A stretch of DNA of 53,758 bases from positions 1 through 53,758 of the forward strand of contig CAJNDS010000897.1 in NCBI GenBank assembly GCA_905221605.1. Direction: 5' to 3'. Positions 20,851 through 30,030 of this stretch are shown here, in pieces. Every line of letters begins with the position of its first letter. Position 1 is the first letter of the stretch. This DNA is from Symbiodinium natans. Taxonomy: Eukaryota; Sar; Dinophyceae; Suessiales; Symbiodiniaceae. Position numbers and translations under genes: made by a program. A model generated the notes under the pieces. That model was given only the letters and a program-made list of their open reading frames with translations. It did no database searches and was not told where the DNA came from.

Positions 20851-20895
20851 TTTTGCTATGGGGATGTGGAGGAAGCCCGAGCAGTGTCTTCGAAA
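20851..20895 (+). CDS. Small exon-like island
   Basis: Fifteen codons (FCYGDVEEARAVSSK) between TTGGCAG and the donor-like GTACCT. Short, hence uncertain. Confidence 0.33.
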
Positions 20896-20944
20896 GTACC
20901 TTGGTACAAAGGTGCAAGGATATAAGAAATGCAAAAGATTTATG

Positions 20945-21060
20945 ATATGTATAGAGAGAGAGAGAGAGACGTAGATATGTTATTATTATTACTACTATTA
21001 TTATTATTTATATTATATATATATATAAGTATCGAAGATATATTATATGTTGTTATCTCA
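20945..21060. repeat. AG, TTA and TA microsatellites
   Basis: Contiguous (AG)n, (TTA)n and (TA)n tracts. Confidence 0.85.
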
Positions 21061-21223
21061 GTATAGTTGTTTCAAAAATATATAATCGATGATGCACACT
21101 CTATATTTTCTTATGCAGAATCTGTGATATGTAATATTTGATATAGAAAGAAACCTTACATTAGATATTCGATCTGCGCAAAGGTTAAGAGGAGGGACCC
21201 TTCAAAGCCCTAAACTTCTGCAG

Positions 21224-21300
21224 CAAGACTCCAAAAGGCGCCCGACGACTCGGCGCCCGTGGGAGGGGAGCTCCTGACGGACTCTGCTGTGCGGGGCTGA
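21224..21300 (+). CDS. Exon-like island, possible C-terminal exon
   Basis: After ACTTCTGCAG the frame reads RLQKAPDDSAPVGGELLTD and ends at TGA (21298-21300). GC-rich codons. A TTTAGGG array follows at 21318. Confidence 0.38.
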
Positions 21301-21317
21301 GCGCTGGGCGCGTATAG

Positions 21318-21362
21318 GGGTTTAGGGTTTAGGGTTGAAGGTTTAGGGTTTAGGGTTTAGGG
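21318..21362 (+). repeat. TTTAGGG array
   Basis: Five to six heptamers, one altered (TTGAAGG). Confidence 0.85.
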
Positions 21363-21420
21363 CTTCGGGCGGCTTAATTCGGGATCTGAGGGGCCGCATT
21401 TCGGGCTGAGGGACTTCCAG

Positions 21421-21489
21421 GATGTGGGTTTTGCTATGAGGGCCGCTGCAAGAGCCGTCCCAGGTGTTAAGAAGCCCACCGAGAAATGA
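21421..21489 (+). CDS. Exon-like island
   Basis: After GGACTTCCAG the frame DVGFAMRAAARAVPG continues either to a donor-like GTGTTAAG or to TGA at 21487-21489. Function unknown. Confidence 0.35.
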   Translation, partial: DVGFAMRAAARAVPGVKKPTEK

Positions 21490-21650
21490 GCATTCAACAT
21501 GGTCGTGCCTTCAACATCCTACCCTGCACCGTCAACCCTAAACCCTGAAGTTATGTGAGGGCCCTCAACCCTGCCCGCGAAAAGGGGAAAAATCGGTCGT
21601 ATAGACTTGGCAACAGGAGATTCCGACGGCGGTGCGGAAGTCCTGTGCTC

Positions 21651-21712
21651 CCTAAACCCTAAACCCTGAACCCTAACCCCTAACCCTAAACCCTCAACCC
21701 TAAACCCTGAAG
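21651..21712 (-). repeat. CCCTAAA array
   Basis: Mixed CCCTAAA, CCCTGAA and CCCTAAC units. The stretch 21505-21947 otherwise holds no supported gene. Confidence 0.85.
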
Positions 21713-21947
21713 CTGCAACTTTCCCCAAAACTGGGCCAGCGAGCAATTCCAGCAGCCAGGTTTTGGGGGCGGCTTCGTGGCCTTTTTCTGGGTGGTTCTT
21801 GGTAAGGAATGCGGGAATGAGGTACCCTGTACAATCTCTTAAAGGATCTATGTAGGGCCCGAATTCCTACCAAGAAGCAAGGGGGTCCCTAAACACCAAA
21901 CCCTCAACCCTAAGCTTTTTTTGTGCTTTGGGGAGTTGAAGGTTGCG

Positions 21948-22073
21948 GTTTAGGGTTTAGGGTTTAGGGTTTAGGGTTTAGGGTTCAGGGTTCAGGGTTC
22001 AGGGTTCAGGGTTCAGGGTTCAGGTTTAGGGTTTAGGGTTTAGGGTTAAGGGTTTAGGGTTTAGGGTTTAGGG
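21948..22073 (+). repeat. TTTAGGG array with a homogeneous TTCAGGG block
   Basis: Perfect heptamers flank about six consecutive TTCAGGG units, which indicates local amplification of a variant. Confidence 0.93.
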
Positions 22074-22083
22074 TGGGTTCAAG

Positions 22084-22144
22084 TCGAAGACCAGGCCCGT
22101 GAGCTGCTGACCAGGGACGTGGCTGAGGCCATCGTCCCTCTGAG
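22084..22144 (+). CDS. Exon-like island ending at a telomere-repeat donor
   Basis: After GGGTTCAAG the frame reads EDQARELLTRDVAEAIVPL, mostly G/C at third positions, and stops exactly where GTTTAGGG begins at 22145. TTTAGGG arrays lie on both sides. It is a helical segment with no recognised family. One of the clearest cases in which the repeat supplies the 5' splice site. Confidence 0.48.
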
Positions 22145-22218
22145 GTTTAGGGTTTAGGGCTTAGGGTTTAGGGTTTAGGGCTTAGGGCTGAGGGCTTAGG
22201 GCTTAGGGCTCAGGGTTC
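22145..22218 (+). repeat. TTTAGGG/TTAGGGC variant array
   Basis: Begins with GTTTAGGG at the end of the preceding island and drifts into TTAGGGC units. Confidence 0.88.
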
Positions 22219-22330
22219 GGGTCGTCAGTGAGCTTACTGTGGCATACTGGGTTTTCGAGAATCTGTGATTCATTCATTCCGTTTAATAGAAGTGCCGTAG
22301 TTCTTCAGGTTTCTTCTCCTTTACAGGGCG

Positions 22331-22375
22331 GGTTTAAGGTTTAGGGTTTAGGGTTTAGGGTTTACAGGGCGTAAA
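22331..22375 (+). repeat. TTTAGGG array
   Basis: Four heptamers flanked by TTTACAGGGCG copies. Confidence 0.85.
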
Positions 22376-22386
22376 AGCCTTTCCAG

Positions 22387-22460
22387 ACGCCTTTTTATGA
22401 CCAAAGCGAAGCAAATTTGTCGCCCGAAGCCTGGGCTTTGGCCCCCCCAGCACGAGAAGG
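22387..22460 (+). CDS. Exon-like island ending at a telomere-repeat donor
   Basis: After AAGCCTTTCCAG the frame reads TPFYDQSEANLSPEAWALAP and continues to GAAGG, with GTTTAGGG starting at 22461. There is no stop in frame. Unknown function. Confidence 0.43.
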
Positions 22461-22585
22461 GTTTAGGGTTTAGGGTTTAGGGTTTAGGGTTTAGGGTTCA
22501 GGGTTCAGGGTTTAGGGTTTAGGGTTTAGGGTTTAGGGGTTTAGGGGTTTAGGGGTTTAGGGGTTTAGGGGTTTAGGGGTTTCTC
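22461..22585 (+). repeat. TTTAGGG array passing into TTTAGGGG
   Basis: Heptamers up to about 22528, then at least six uniform octamers TTTAGGGG to 22583. Confidence 0.93.
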
Positions 22586-22705
22586 TTATCGATGGTTCCT
22601 AAACCCCTGCATCAGGCCTAGCGGTGAACAGTCCTCAAACAGCAATCGAGCCCGAAACCCTGGAAACCTCAACAACCGCAACCTCTTGTTCAAGTTGCAT
22701 GGCCC

Positions 22706-22816
22706 CAAAACCCTAAACCCTAATCCCTAATTCCGAAACCCTAATCCCTAAACCCTAATCCCTAATCCCTAAACCCTAATCCCTCATCCCTAGAAACCCT
22801 AAACCCTAAACCCGAA
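22706..22816 (-). repeat. CCCTAAA/CCCTAAT array
   Basis: C-rich strand on +, with many CCCTAAT variants, upstream of the 22842 island. Confidence 0.88.
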
Positions 22817-22841
22817 AACGCCCCCCCCGGCCAGGCTGCAG

Positions 22842-22894
22842 CTTTCCTTGCCGAGCGCACCTCCGACCTCTCGGCCGGCGGCGCTGCCTCCGAG
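22842..22894 (+). CDS. GC-rich exon-like island
   Basis: Seventeen complete codons (FLAERTSDLSAGGAASE), 15 of them ending in G or C, lie between CCAGGCTGCAG and GTCACT. CCCTAAA repeats precede and TTTTAGGG repeats follow. The codon bias against AT-rich surroundings supports coding. Family unknown. Confidence 0.48.
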
Positions 22895-22912
22895 GTCACT
22901 CCAGTGCTTTAT

Positions 22913-23560
22913 TAGGGTTTAAGGTTTTAGGGTTTTAGGGTTTTAGGGTTTTAGGGTTTTAGGGTTTTAGGGTTTTAGGGTTTAGGGTTTAGGGTTTTTG
23001 GGTTTTAGGCTTTTAGGGTTTTTGGGGTTTTAGGGTTTTAGGGCTTTAGGGTTTAAGGGTTTTAGGGTTTTAGGGTTTGAGGGTTTTAGGGTTTTAGGGT
23101 TTTAGGGTTTTAGGGTTTTAGGGTTTAGGGTTTAGGGTTTAGGGTTTTTGGGTTTTAGGCTTTTAGGGTTTTTGGGGTTTTAGGGTTTTAGGGTTTTAGG
23201 GTTTTAGGGTTTTAGGGTTTTAGGGTTTTAGGGTTTTAGGGTTTTAGGGTTTTAGGGTTTTAGGGTTTTAGGGTTTTAGGGTTTTAGGGTTTTAGGGTAG
23301 GGTTTTAGGGTTTAGGGTTTTAGGGTTTTAGGGTTTTAGGGTCTTAGGGTCTTAGGGTTTCAGGGTTTTAGGGTTTTAGGGTTTCGGGTTTCGGGTTTAG
23401 GGGTATAGGGTTTCGGGTTTAGCAGTTTAGAGGCTTCAGGGGGTTTAGCAGGTTTAGGGGGTTTAGGGGGATTAATTAGGGGGTTTAGAGGGTTTAGGGG
23501 TTGAAGGGCTTCAGGGTTTAGTCTTCGGGGTTTTCGGGATTAGGGCTTAGGGTCGTTCGG
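22913..23560 (+). repeat. TTTTAGGG octamer array
   Basis: Dozens of octamers (TTTTAGGG) with a longer duplicated block (GGGTTTTTGGGTTTTAGGC at about 22993 and 23139), decaying after 23400 into GTTTAGGGGG-type units. This is not the heptamer that telomerase would add. Confidence 0.92.
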
Positions 23561-23684
23561 GTTATTTTGGCTTAAAGGTTTTGGGCCCAACCTAAACCCT
23601 AAACCCCCAGGGTTGCAGTCCATGAGATTACAGGAATGGCCCGCCAGCTGGCCCTTACTCCCTCTTGTCTTGGGCTAAGCCCTA

Positions 23685-23840
23685 AACCCTAAAGCCTAAA
23701 CCCTAAACCCTTAACCCTAAAGCCTTAACCCTTAACCCTTAACCCTTAACCCTTAACCCTTAACCCTTAACCCTTAACCCTTAACCCTTAACCCTTAACC
23801 CTTAACCCTTAACCCTTAACCCTAGCCCTAAACCCCAAAC
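23685..23840 (-). repeat. CCCTTAA heptamer array
   Basis: About sixteen consecutive CCCTTAA units (TTAAGGG on minus), flanked by CCCTAAA. A second uniform variant. Confidence 0.92.
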
Positions 23841-24820
23841 AAACGTAGCTTTGCGCAGTATTCCTTGTGTTGCCCGAGTGACTTGAAAGACTAGAAGGGT
23901 GGGGGGTGGCTCTAACCCTACAGTCTACCTTATAGAATCCCCTAAGGCTTTGTATGGGGGATATGAGGTGCCTCAGTTCCTGCTTAGAACCAGTAGGGTT
24001 GGTACTAGTGGGTCCAAGAAGCTTGTAAGGGCTCATTCTCCTAAACCCTGAAAGGCCCAGAGGCCTCGAACCAAAGACCCTACACCCAAAAACCAAAGAC
24101 CCCAAACCCGAAGTATCCCTAAGCCCTAAGCCTGAACAACATCTAACAACCACTACGCGCCTGAGGTTTAGGTAGGAGGGGCGCGGGGACTTCCAAAATC
24201 TGACACCTGTCAACCAAGCCCCTATCAGCACATACCTCAGGCCATACCCTCAGTAGGTTCAGCCTTCAGGGATTATGGTTTGTTTGCGGTGCTTGGGGTG
24301 AGGGGATCCCGCTGCTTGGAGGAGTATGGCCCGCGGGACGAGCAACGATCGCTACGAGAGGTTCCATGATGGATTGTTGTATTTTGGGGCAGTTTTAGGG
24401 GCACCCCATATTTTGGGGAATACCCATATGAGCCCCTGGTTTGCCGTAGCTTTGGGTCCTGATGTACTACTAGAGACATGTTCGGGGTCCCCGAGTCGGA
24501 ACAGCAGAATTCTTTGGATCTGAGGCTGGAAGTGGGTGCTCCTCCCTGTGTCTTTTGATAGGCCATGACACAGGAGCATGATTAGAGAGGTACACCAGAA
24601 TCAGTTAGAACAAACGAGAAGTCACTCAGAAGAAAGTACCTCATGCAAAATGCTGGTTGCTGAGATGTTGTGCCCTTCACTTGGGAGGGCTGCCTGGAAA
24701 CCAAAACGGGCACCCTTCTTATTCCTAGCAGCGGTTCGTCTTAGCCCAAATTCAGAAATTCCGGAAGACCCCTTTATTTCTCTACTCAACCACGACTGCT
24801 GCTTAGGGTGCCGAATGTTT
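23841..24820. other. Unique stretch, no supported gene
   Basis: Mixed-composition sequence with scattered CCCTAAA-like words (24035-24140). Overlapping open frames on both strands of 24270-24580 have no splice context or domain that favours one. A short palindrome CCCCATATTTTGGGG lies near 24400. Confidence 0.4.
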
Positions 24821-24825
24821 TTCAG

Positions 24826-24881
24826 GTGGAGGCCTTTCGAAGCTCCGTGAACCGGGTGGAGGCCCTCTCACCGCAGCGAGG
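24826..24881 (+). CDS. Exon-like island ending at a telomere-repeat donor
   Basis: Follows GAATGTTTTTCAG. Frame VEAFRSSVNRVEALSPQR ends CGAGG with GTTTAGGG at 24882. Good pyrimidine tract at the acceptor. Function unknown. Confidence 0.43.
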
Positions 24882-24970
24882 GTTTAGGGTTTAGTAGGGT
24901 TTAGGGTTTAGGGTTTAGGATTTAGGGTTTAGGGTTTCGGGTTTAGGGTTTCGGGTTTCGGGTTTAGGGG
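24882..24970 (+). repeat. TTTAGGG/TTTCGGG array
   Basis: Heptamers with several TTTCGGG variants. Confidence 0.88.
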
Positions 24971-25148
24971 GTTCTGGGGGTTTGGGTTTCTTGGGCCTTG
25001 AACTTTCGGATTCCGCTTTTGGGGGCCTTTTCGGCTTTGAGGGCTTGCATTGAAAGTGTGAAGCCCCCTGAACGCACAGACCGAGGATCAGCTTGCCTGA
25101 GACCATTGTACTTGTGCACCCGAGGTGAATGAACGGAGTGATTGGTTG

Positions 25149-25362
25149 TCAGGCACAGTCAACAAGCTCTTCAGATCCAAGCTGGCCCGCCTCAATAGCA
25201 TTAGGAAGCTTCTTCTGTCTCTGTGATTCTTGGAGAAGTGCCTGTAGTGGCGACCTTTTCCTGACCCTTTTCGTCTTGTGCCAAGATTTCTCTCTTGTGA
25301 CGCACTTCTCTTGATGTCGCTTCTTGGCCCGCCTTGGTTCTTCAGCCAATTTACGCTGTCTC
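25149..25362 (-). CDS. Possible minus-strand C-terminal exon, basic
   Basis: Read on minus, CACACACTAG|G opens a frame of about 70 residues beginning RQRKLAEEPRRAKKRHQEK, very basic at first and ending in an acidic tail before TGA at 25149. It is one of few minus-strand candidates. A plus-strand frame overlaps, so strand is uncertain. Confidence 0.28.
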
Positions 25363-25482
25363 CTAGTGTGTGTTTTGTAAAGATGGTCAACTTGTAGTAT
25401 TCCATATTCATCAAGTGGCCATAAAATGTATTTTTCAAGGGGTCCGAAGATGAGTTGAGAGTGGCTCCTACGTCCGAAGCCC

Positions 25483-25660
25483 TCTAACCCTCTAAGCCCC
25501 TTAACCCTCTAAACTCCACCCTAAACCCTCTAAACCCTAGGCCCTAAGTAAACCCTAAACCCTAAGCCCACTAAACCTTAAACACTAAACCCTAAACCAC
25601 TTGGCCCTGAACCCCTATAAACCCTAAACCCTAAACCCCTTATCCCCTAAACCCCAAAAA
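25483..25660 (-). repeat. Degenerate CCCTAAA array
   Basis: C-rich units with many variants (CCCTCTAAA, CCCTAAG). Confidence 0.8.
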
Positions 25661-25673
25661 TGCCGCACGGGAG

Positions 25674-25756
25674 GCACTTCTCGCGGCGCGGCGCACGCAG
25701 CGCCTGGTTCTCCTGAGCACCTCCCAGCGCTACCTGGCCGGGGTCCCCGGCGGAGG
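25674..25756 (+). CDS. GC-rich exon-like island
   Basis: After CACGGGAG the frame reads ALLAARRTQRLVLLSTSQRY and continues to PGGG; 23 of 27 codons end in G or C. CCCTAAA-type repeats precede and G-rich repeats follow at once. Arginine-rich helix, family unknown. Confidence 0.48.
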
Positions 25757-25838
25757 GTTGAGGGTTTGGGGTTGAGGGTTTTAGGGTTTTAGGGTTCAGG
25801 GTTTAGGGTGTAGGGTTCAGGGTTTGGGGTTCAGGATT
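25757..25838 (+). repeat. Mixed TTTAGGG/TTCAGGG array
   Basis: G-rich variants including TTGAGGG, TTTTAGGG and TTCAGGG. Confidence 0.82.
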
Positions 25839-25930
25839 CAATCACAAGGAGGCTTCATCCACACAAATCTTCCAAGTTTAAACGGTTACTTACAAGGGGC
25901 ATGTATGGGCCCTGCTTTCATGTAGATCAT

Positions 25931-26043
25931 CTTACTGGTGCTTAAGGGAGAGTGGAAGAATGAATATAGGGACTCTTATAAAGGGATTATATAGGGACTA
26001 CTATAGGGTTTCACTCTTCCACTCTCCCTTAAGCACCAGTAAG
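25931..26043. repeat. Near-perfect inverted repeat (hairpin)
   Basis: Arms 25931-25963 and 26011-26043 match at 32 of 33 positions (left arm starts CTTACTGGTGCTTAAGGGAG) around a 47-base loop of TATAGGGACT-like sequence. Transcribed RNA would form a long stable hairpin. It may be a MITE or a small-RNA precursor. Confidence 0.9.
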
Positions 26044-26170
26044 TCATTGGGATGATTAAGCTGGGGGTGGGTGGGGGGGTGGGTGCAGGGGTAGCATAAG
26101 GTTCCATGAATTGAAGCTCTACTCCAGCATCCCCCCAGCTGGCCTGAAGAAGAGGTTGCCCCAAGCAATT

Positions 26171-26230
26171 TAGGGTTGAGGGTTTAGGGTTTAGGGTTTA
26201 GGGTTTAGGGTTTAGGGTTTAGGGTTTAGG
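26171..26230 (+). repeat. TTTAGGG array
   Basis: Eight heptamers. Confidence 0.93.
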
Positions 26231-26850
26231 GGGTGTTTCACAAGTAAGTCCCAAAAATCTTCGGGTTTGCTGAGGGCTTATAATCTTCAGGACTTTCTTT
26301 CGGGCGTGGCGAAGAAGCAGCAGGCTCTGACTTCCAGATCCGGTCTCGGGGGGGGGGGGGGGGGGGGGGGGGTGTTTCGGTTGACGGCTTTGTTTGTCGG
26401 AGGGCCCTGGGTCAGTGAAGAGACCTTCACTTCTTCTTCACGGGCTTCTTGGGTAGCCAAGTCCGACGAGTGCAACTATCAAGACCCTCAACACCAACCC
26501 CCCGCCCAAACACACAGGAACCCCGAACTCCTGAAGTTTCTTCCTTCAGGAGCGCACGGCGCGGAGAGTTCAGGCAAGGTGGGGGGGAGGGGGCTTCTTG
26601 GTACGAAGTTCGGGACTGGGGGACCTCATGCCCCCTAGACAAACAGTGCATCAGGGACTAACCCCCCCCGTTGTTAGGTCAAGTGGGCAGCGAATGTTTG
26701 GGTCATCTTGGGCGACACGTCGTGGAAGCTAGCGGAGGGGGGGGGGGGGGGCAAAAGGGTCCCTACACCTGAATGGACCCCTTGGCAGCTGAGGACTCCC
26801 CATTGTCCTGAAGCCCTTCCCCCCACGCCCTCCGAGCTTTGAGCCCGAAG
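26231..26850. other. Unique stretch with long G homopolymers
   Basis: Contains a run of 25 G at 26348-26372 and another near 26735-26750. Overlapping open frames around 26267-26661 on both strands owe their length to the homopolymer; none is supported. Confidence 0.5.
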
Positions 26851-26954
26851 CTCACATGAGAAGGTGGCGAAGCAGCAGCCTTGGCCTCAGCAAGACTTGC
26901 AACACAGAGTCAGTTTATGTGGGCTTCTCATGGTGGTGATATACGAAGAGGCAG

Positions 26955-27008
26955 ATCAGAAGAGGCAGATGGCCCGAAAAGAGCGGAGGTGCGGGAAGCC
27001 GGGACAGC
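26955..27008 (+). CDS. Exon-like island with canonical GTAAGT donor
   Basis: After GAAGAGGCAG the frame reads DQKRQMARKERRCGKPGQ and meets GTAAGT at 27009. The frame also stays open downstream to 27097, so the island may be larger. Basic helix, function unknown. Confidence 0.35.
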
Positions 27009-27089
27009 GTAAGTTGGAGCTCGCCAAGGCCGGGGCAGCCTTTCAGGGGTGCCGGTGCTGGAAGGGGTCTTTAAGTGGGCACCTGGAAC

Positions 27090-27136
27090 CGGTTTAGGGT
27101 TTTGGGTTTTGGGTTTAGGGTTTAGGGTTAGGGTTT
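27090..27136 (+). repeat. TTTAGGG/TTTTGGG array
   Basis: Six units, two of them TTTTGGG. Confidence 0.85.
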
Positions 27137-27293
27137 AGCCACCCGACGTAATGAACTCCGAAACCAAAGCGTCTTGGTTGGATACAGTTTTTTTGGGGTC
27201 GGAATAATGACTCATGGTATTGACGAAGGGTATTCCCTGCTGGTCCCTTCAGAATTGTCCTATTTTAACCCCCGCAACCCCATTCTAATTATT

Positions 27294-27320
27294 GACCCTA
27301 AACCCTAAACCCTAAATCCC
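27294..27320 (-). repeat. CCCTAAA array
   Basis: Three to four units, followed by CCCCCACAG at the next island. Confidence 0.85.
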
Positions 27321-27326
27321 CCACAG

Positions 27327-27436
27327 TACCTCCGAGCTTTGCATCGGCAGGTGAAGGCGGAGCAGCTGGCCGAGGCCAAGCGGACCCGGGCGGAGATCGA
27401 GAAGCTCCCGGGCTCCAAGCACTTCTTTACCGGGGG
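27327..27436 (+). CDS. GC-rich helical exon
   Basis: Starts after CCCTAAATCCCCCACAG and runs YLRALHRQVKAEQLAEAKRT then RAEIEKLPGSKHFFTG; 31 of 35 codons end in G or C, unlike any flanking sequence. The end lies in a G run before GTTTCGGGGG. It is the best codon-bias evidence that these islands are real exons. It predicts an amphipathic, probably coiled-coil helix. The family is not recognised. Confidence 0.58.
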
Positions 27437-27580
27437 GGTTTCGGGGGTTAGGGTTTAGGGTTTAGGGTTTGGGGTTTAGGGTTTAGGGTTTAGGGTTTTT
27501 CGGTTTCCGAAAATAGGGGTACTCCTTTTTGGGGGGGTCCCTTTTAGGGTTTGGGGTTTAGGGTTTAGGGTTTTAGGGTT
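27437..27580 (+). repeat. Two TTTAGGG arrays
   Basis: 27444-27500 and 27543-27575, separated by a G-rich unique segment. Confidence 0.85.
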
Positions 27581-27679
27581 CTATCTGCTTGGGGTATGAA
27601 AAGGGTTACCCCTATTTTGGGTGTAGGCCTGGAGGTTGACGCATTGGAAGCACCCGAAATCCAGACAGGCAGATTCAAT

Positions 27680-27712
27680 TGGGTTTAGGGTTTAGGGTTG
27701 AGGGTTGAGGGT
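27680..27712 (+). repeat. TTTAGGG/TTGAGGG array
   Basis: Four units. Confidence 0.85.
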
Positions 27713-27990
27713 TTAGAGGCTTCGTCTGATGGAGCTGTCTGGTGAGTACAGCTCGTGGTAGAAGCTGTATGGGGGCGGGGGCTTTCTCACGCTCATCCTC
27801 CTCGACTCCATATGATGGTCACGCTGGCCTGATTTCTTTGTCAGTGGAAATGGCAAGCGGCAGGTTGCCTGACACATGTGTTGAGCTAGGCATGCCTCGC
27901 AAGTCATGACACCCCTCATGTTCGTGATGCGCTGAGCCCCGTCAAGCCGGTGACTTTGAGCTCTCCGGTGAGCAAGAAGCAGCATCTCTG
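27713..27990. other. Unique upstream region of the 27997 gene
   Basis: No telomere repeats. A minus-strand frame of 90 codons contains cysteines in the pattern CEACLAQHMC, but no start or splice evidence supports it. Could hold the promoter of the next gene. Confidence 0.35.
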
Positions 27991-27996
27991 TGCGCC

Positions 27997-28734
27997 ATGT
28001 CGGAACTGTGGGGCTCGCAATCCAGCCGGAGCGAGCTGGCAGAGTTCACACGGCAGCTATCGTTTATGGACAACGCGACCTTTGCTCTCAAAGGACAAGT
28101 GCACTTGTTGAGGCAGAGTCTCAAGACGACCCCAGACGACGCGCTGCAGCAAAAGCTGAAGTTCCTCGAGGGTGTTGTTCAGGGCAGCTCACGACTGAAG
28201 ACGGCCGTGGAGTTGAAACAGCTGGGCATCAAGGAAGAGTACTCGGATCTCATTGCCTTTGAAGTTGTGGACGGATCTTCCAGGTTGGAGGAACTCCATG
28301 AGGTCTACAGCAAGATGACTCAACTCTTGGCAGTGTCTGTGCACAACATTCACAAGATCCTCGGCACCCCAACCAACTGGGACTCAGATTGCGGCGCTCG
28401 AGTCGTGGCTCCAGAGGCAGCCAAAGCCTCGTGCGTGGTGGCTGGCAGCGCAGCGGCTTTGGCTGGGGCACTGGCCCTGCTGGCGGATGCTGCAAGTGCA
28501 GCTCGTGGACGGTGATGGAGCATGTTCTTGTCGGCGCTGGTCTTGGTGCTGGTGGATCCTTGCTTTTGCTTTTCCTCTTTGCTGGGTATGAGTGCATACC
28601 GGCAGAACCAACCCAAGTCAGACACGCAACGGGTTGAGGAGATGGTTGAAAGATTGAAGACGATTCCGGACCGCCAGTACATCAACCAGCTGGATGACCT
28701 GATTGCGGATTGCCTCATCGTTGGGGATCAGTAA
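27997..28734 (+). CDS. Unrecognised helical/membrane protein with frame change
   Basis: From ATG (27997) a 172-codon frame runs to TGA at 28513. Its first 120 residues are helical (SRSELAEFTRQLSFMDNATF onward) and it ends in a hydrophobic alanine-rich segment (VVAGSAAALAGALALLADAA). Beyond the stop, the +1 frame carries a glycine-rich membrane-like stretch (VLVGAGLGAGGSLLLLFLF, about 28523-28580). The first frame then resumes with a charged tail (RVEEMVERLKTIPDRQYINQ) to TAATGATAA at 28732. An unspliced intron, or two compensating frameshifts, would explain the switch. No family recognised. It is among the longest non-transposon coding signals here and lies in a telomere-repeat-free interval. 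Confidence 0.55.
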
Positions 28735-29255
28735 TGATAACACTAATGATGGCTGGCATGCTCATAGCCTCACTAATGCATCTTGTGCGCATCGTTAGCA
28801 TCGGCCCCCCCCCCGCTCCCCCTCCCCCCGCCTCCCAGCCTCTAGTAGTTTGGGCATGTTCTATTTAATCGTTGCTATTTCGCCTGGCGCTGGCTGAGGT
28901 CAAGTGTACCCTTGCACTCCACCCCACTTCACAGTCCTGAATCGCGCCGCGATAACCCTGTCCCGTATGTGTAAGACGTAGATGTAGATTCAGTGTAGAT
29001 AAAGTACATACTCTATGAACCCACTTGCCACTCATGCAAAAACTTGAGTGTTAAGCTTCAAACGCTGGAGGCATGAGCCATCTGTATCAGACCTTGCAGC
29101 GAACATGTAGTGTTTTACATGTGGGTGGTCTGATATATGAGGCATTTTAGGATCTCAAGTTGAGGCCACCACCAAACCTCACAAGTTAACCCTAAATTCT
29201 CCAGGCTACGTTTGGTGCCTGTTGATCCTATCGGCCCTTCTTTGTGGGTTCAAAC
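28735..29255. other. Unique intergenic stretch
   Basis: Follows the 27997 gene. Contains a C-rich tract at 28806-28837 and no supported gene. Confidence 0.5.
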
Positions 29256-29302
29256 ACCCCTAAACCCCTATAAACCCCTAAACCCGACAAAAAAATCCGC
29301 AG

Positions 29303-29391
29303 AGCCGAGGCTGAGAGACATGACCCTGGCGGTGAAGGGGGATCTGGAGGCATCGCAGTGCCCTCCCCCAACAAAGAGCATTTTCGGGTTT
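29303..29391 (+). CDS. Weak exon-like island
   Basis: After AATCCGCAG the frame AEAERHDPGGEGGSGGIAV runs to GTTTAGTG. A second frame (RLRDMTLAVKGDLEASQ) is equally open, so frame is unresolved. Confidence 0.22.
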
Positions 29392-29589
29392 AGTGTTTAG
29401 GGGAGCCGTCTCATGTCAGGGCCGCGAACACGACCTGATCAGCCACTCAAAGGACCTCCAACTTCGAATACCTAAGAGGCAACTTCACAGGTCGTGCTGT
29501 CGATCTGCACTTTTGCCATCCTACCTGTACAAGAAGCCCTGAACCCCAAACCCTAACCCCTCAGCCCCAAACTCCAAACCCCAAATCTG

Positions 29590-29688
29590 AAGCTTCTTGT
29601 ATATGTATAAAGACATGAAAATACGAAAAAGTGTATGTGTACATAATCTTAAGATTAGAATATATATATATATATATATATAATATTG

Positions 29689-29726
<38 letters not shown>

Positions 29727-29960
29727 CATACACATACACATATTATATTTTTCTATAGTTCATATATCGTGTATAATATAATGTAGCTTCATATCATTCA
29801 TTATAGTATAATATAGTAGAATATAGTCAATTTGATACAATGTAATATAGTACAATATAATATGTGTATATATGTACGTATATATATATATATGTATATT
29901 ATACAATATGATATGTGTATATATGTACATATGTACATATAGATGATTCATATCTTTAAA
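29590..29960. repeat. TA and TATG microsatellite tract
   Basis: Long (AT)n runs at 29660-29725 and TATATGTAC repeats to 29942. Confidence 0.9.
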
Positions 29961-29973
29961 ATGGCTTACGCAG

Positions 29974-30030
29974 GCCGAGCTCTCGGCGCACTTGAAGCGC
30001 CTGTGCTGCAGGGCCATCCCGGGAGGGCTT
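29974..30030 (+). CDS. GC-rich exon-like island
   Basis: After GGCTTACGCAG, AELSAHLKRLCCRAIPGGL; 17 of 19 codons end in G or C. It ends GGGCTT with GTTTGGGG next. The word GGGCTTGTTTGGGG, which spans this exon end, is the unit amplified in the array that follows. Confidence 0.52.

Noticed and set aside
24270-24580. Overlapping plus and minus frames of 65-97 codons
   Set aside because: No splice context, codon bias or domain favours either strand.
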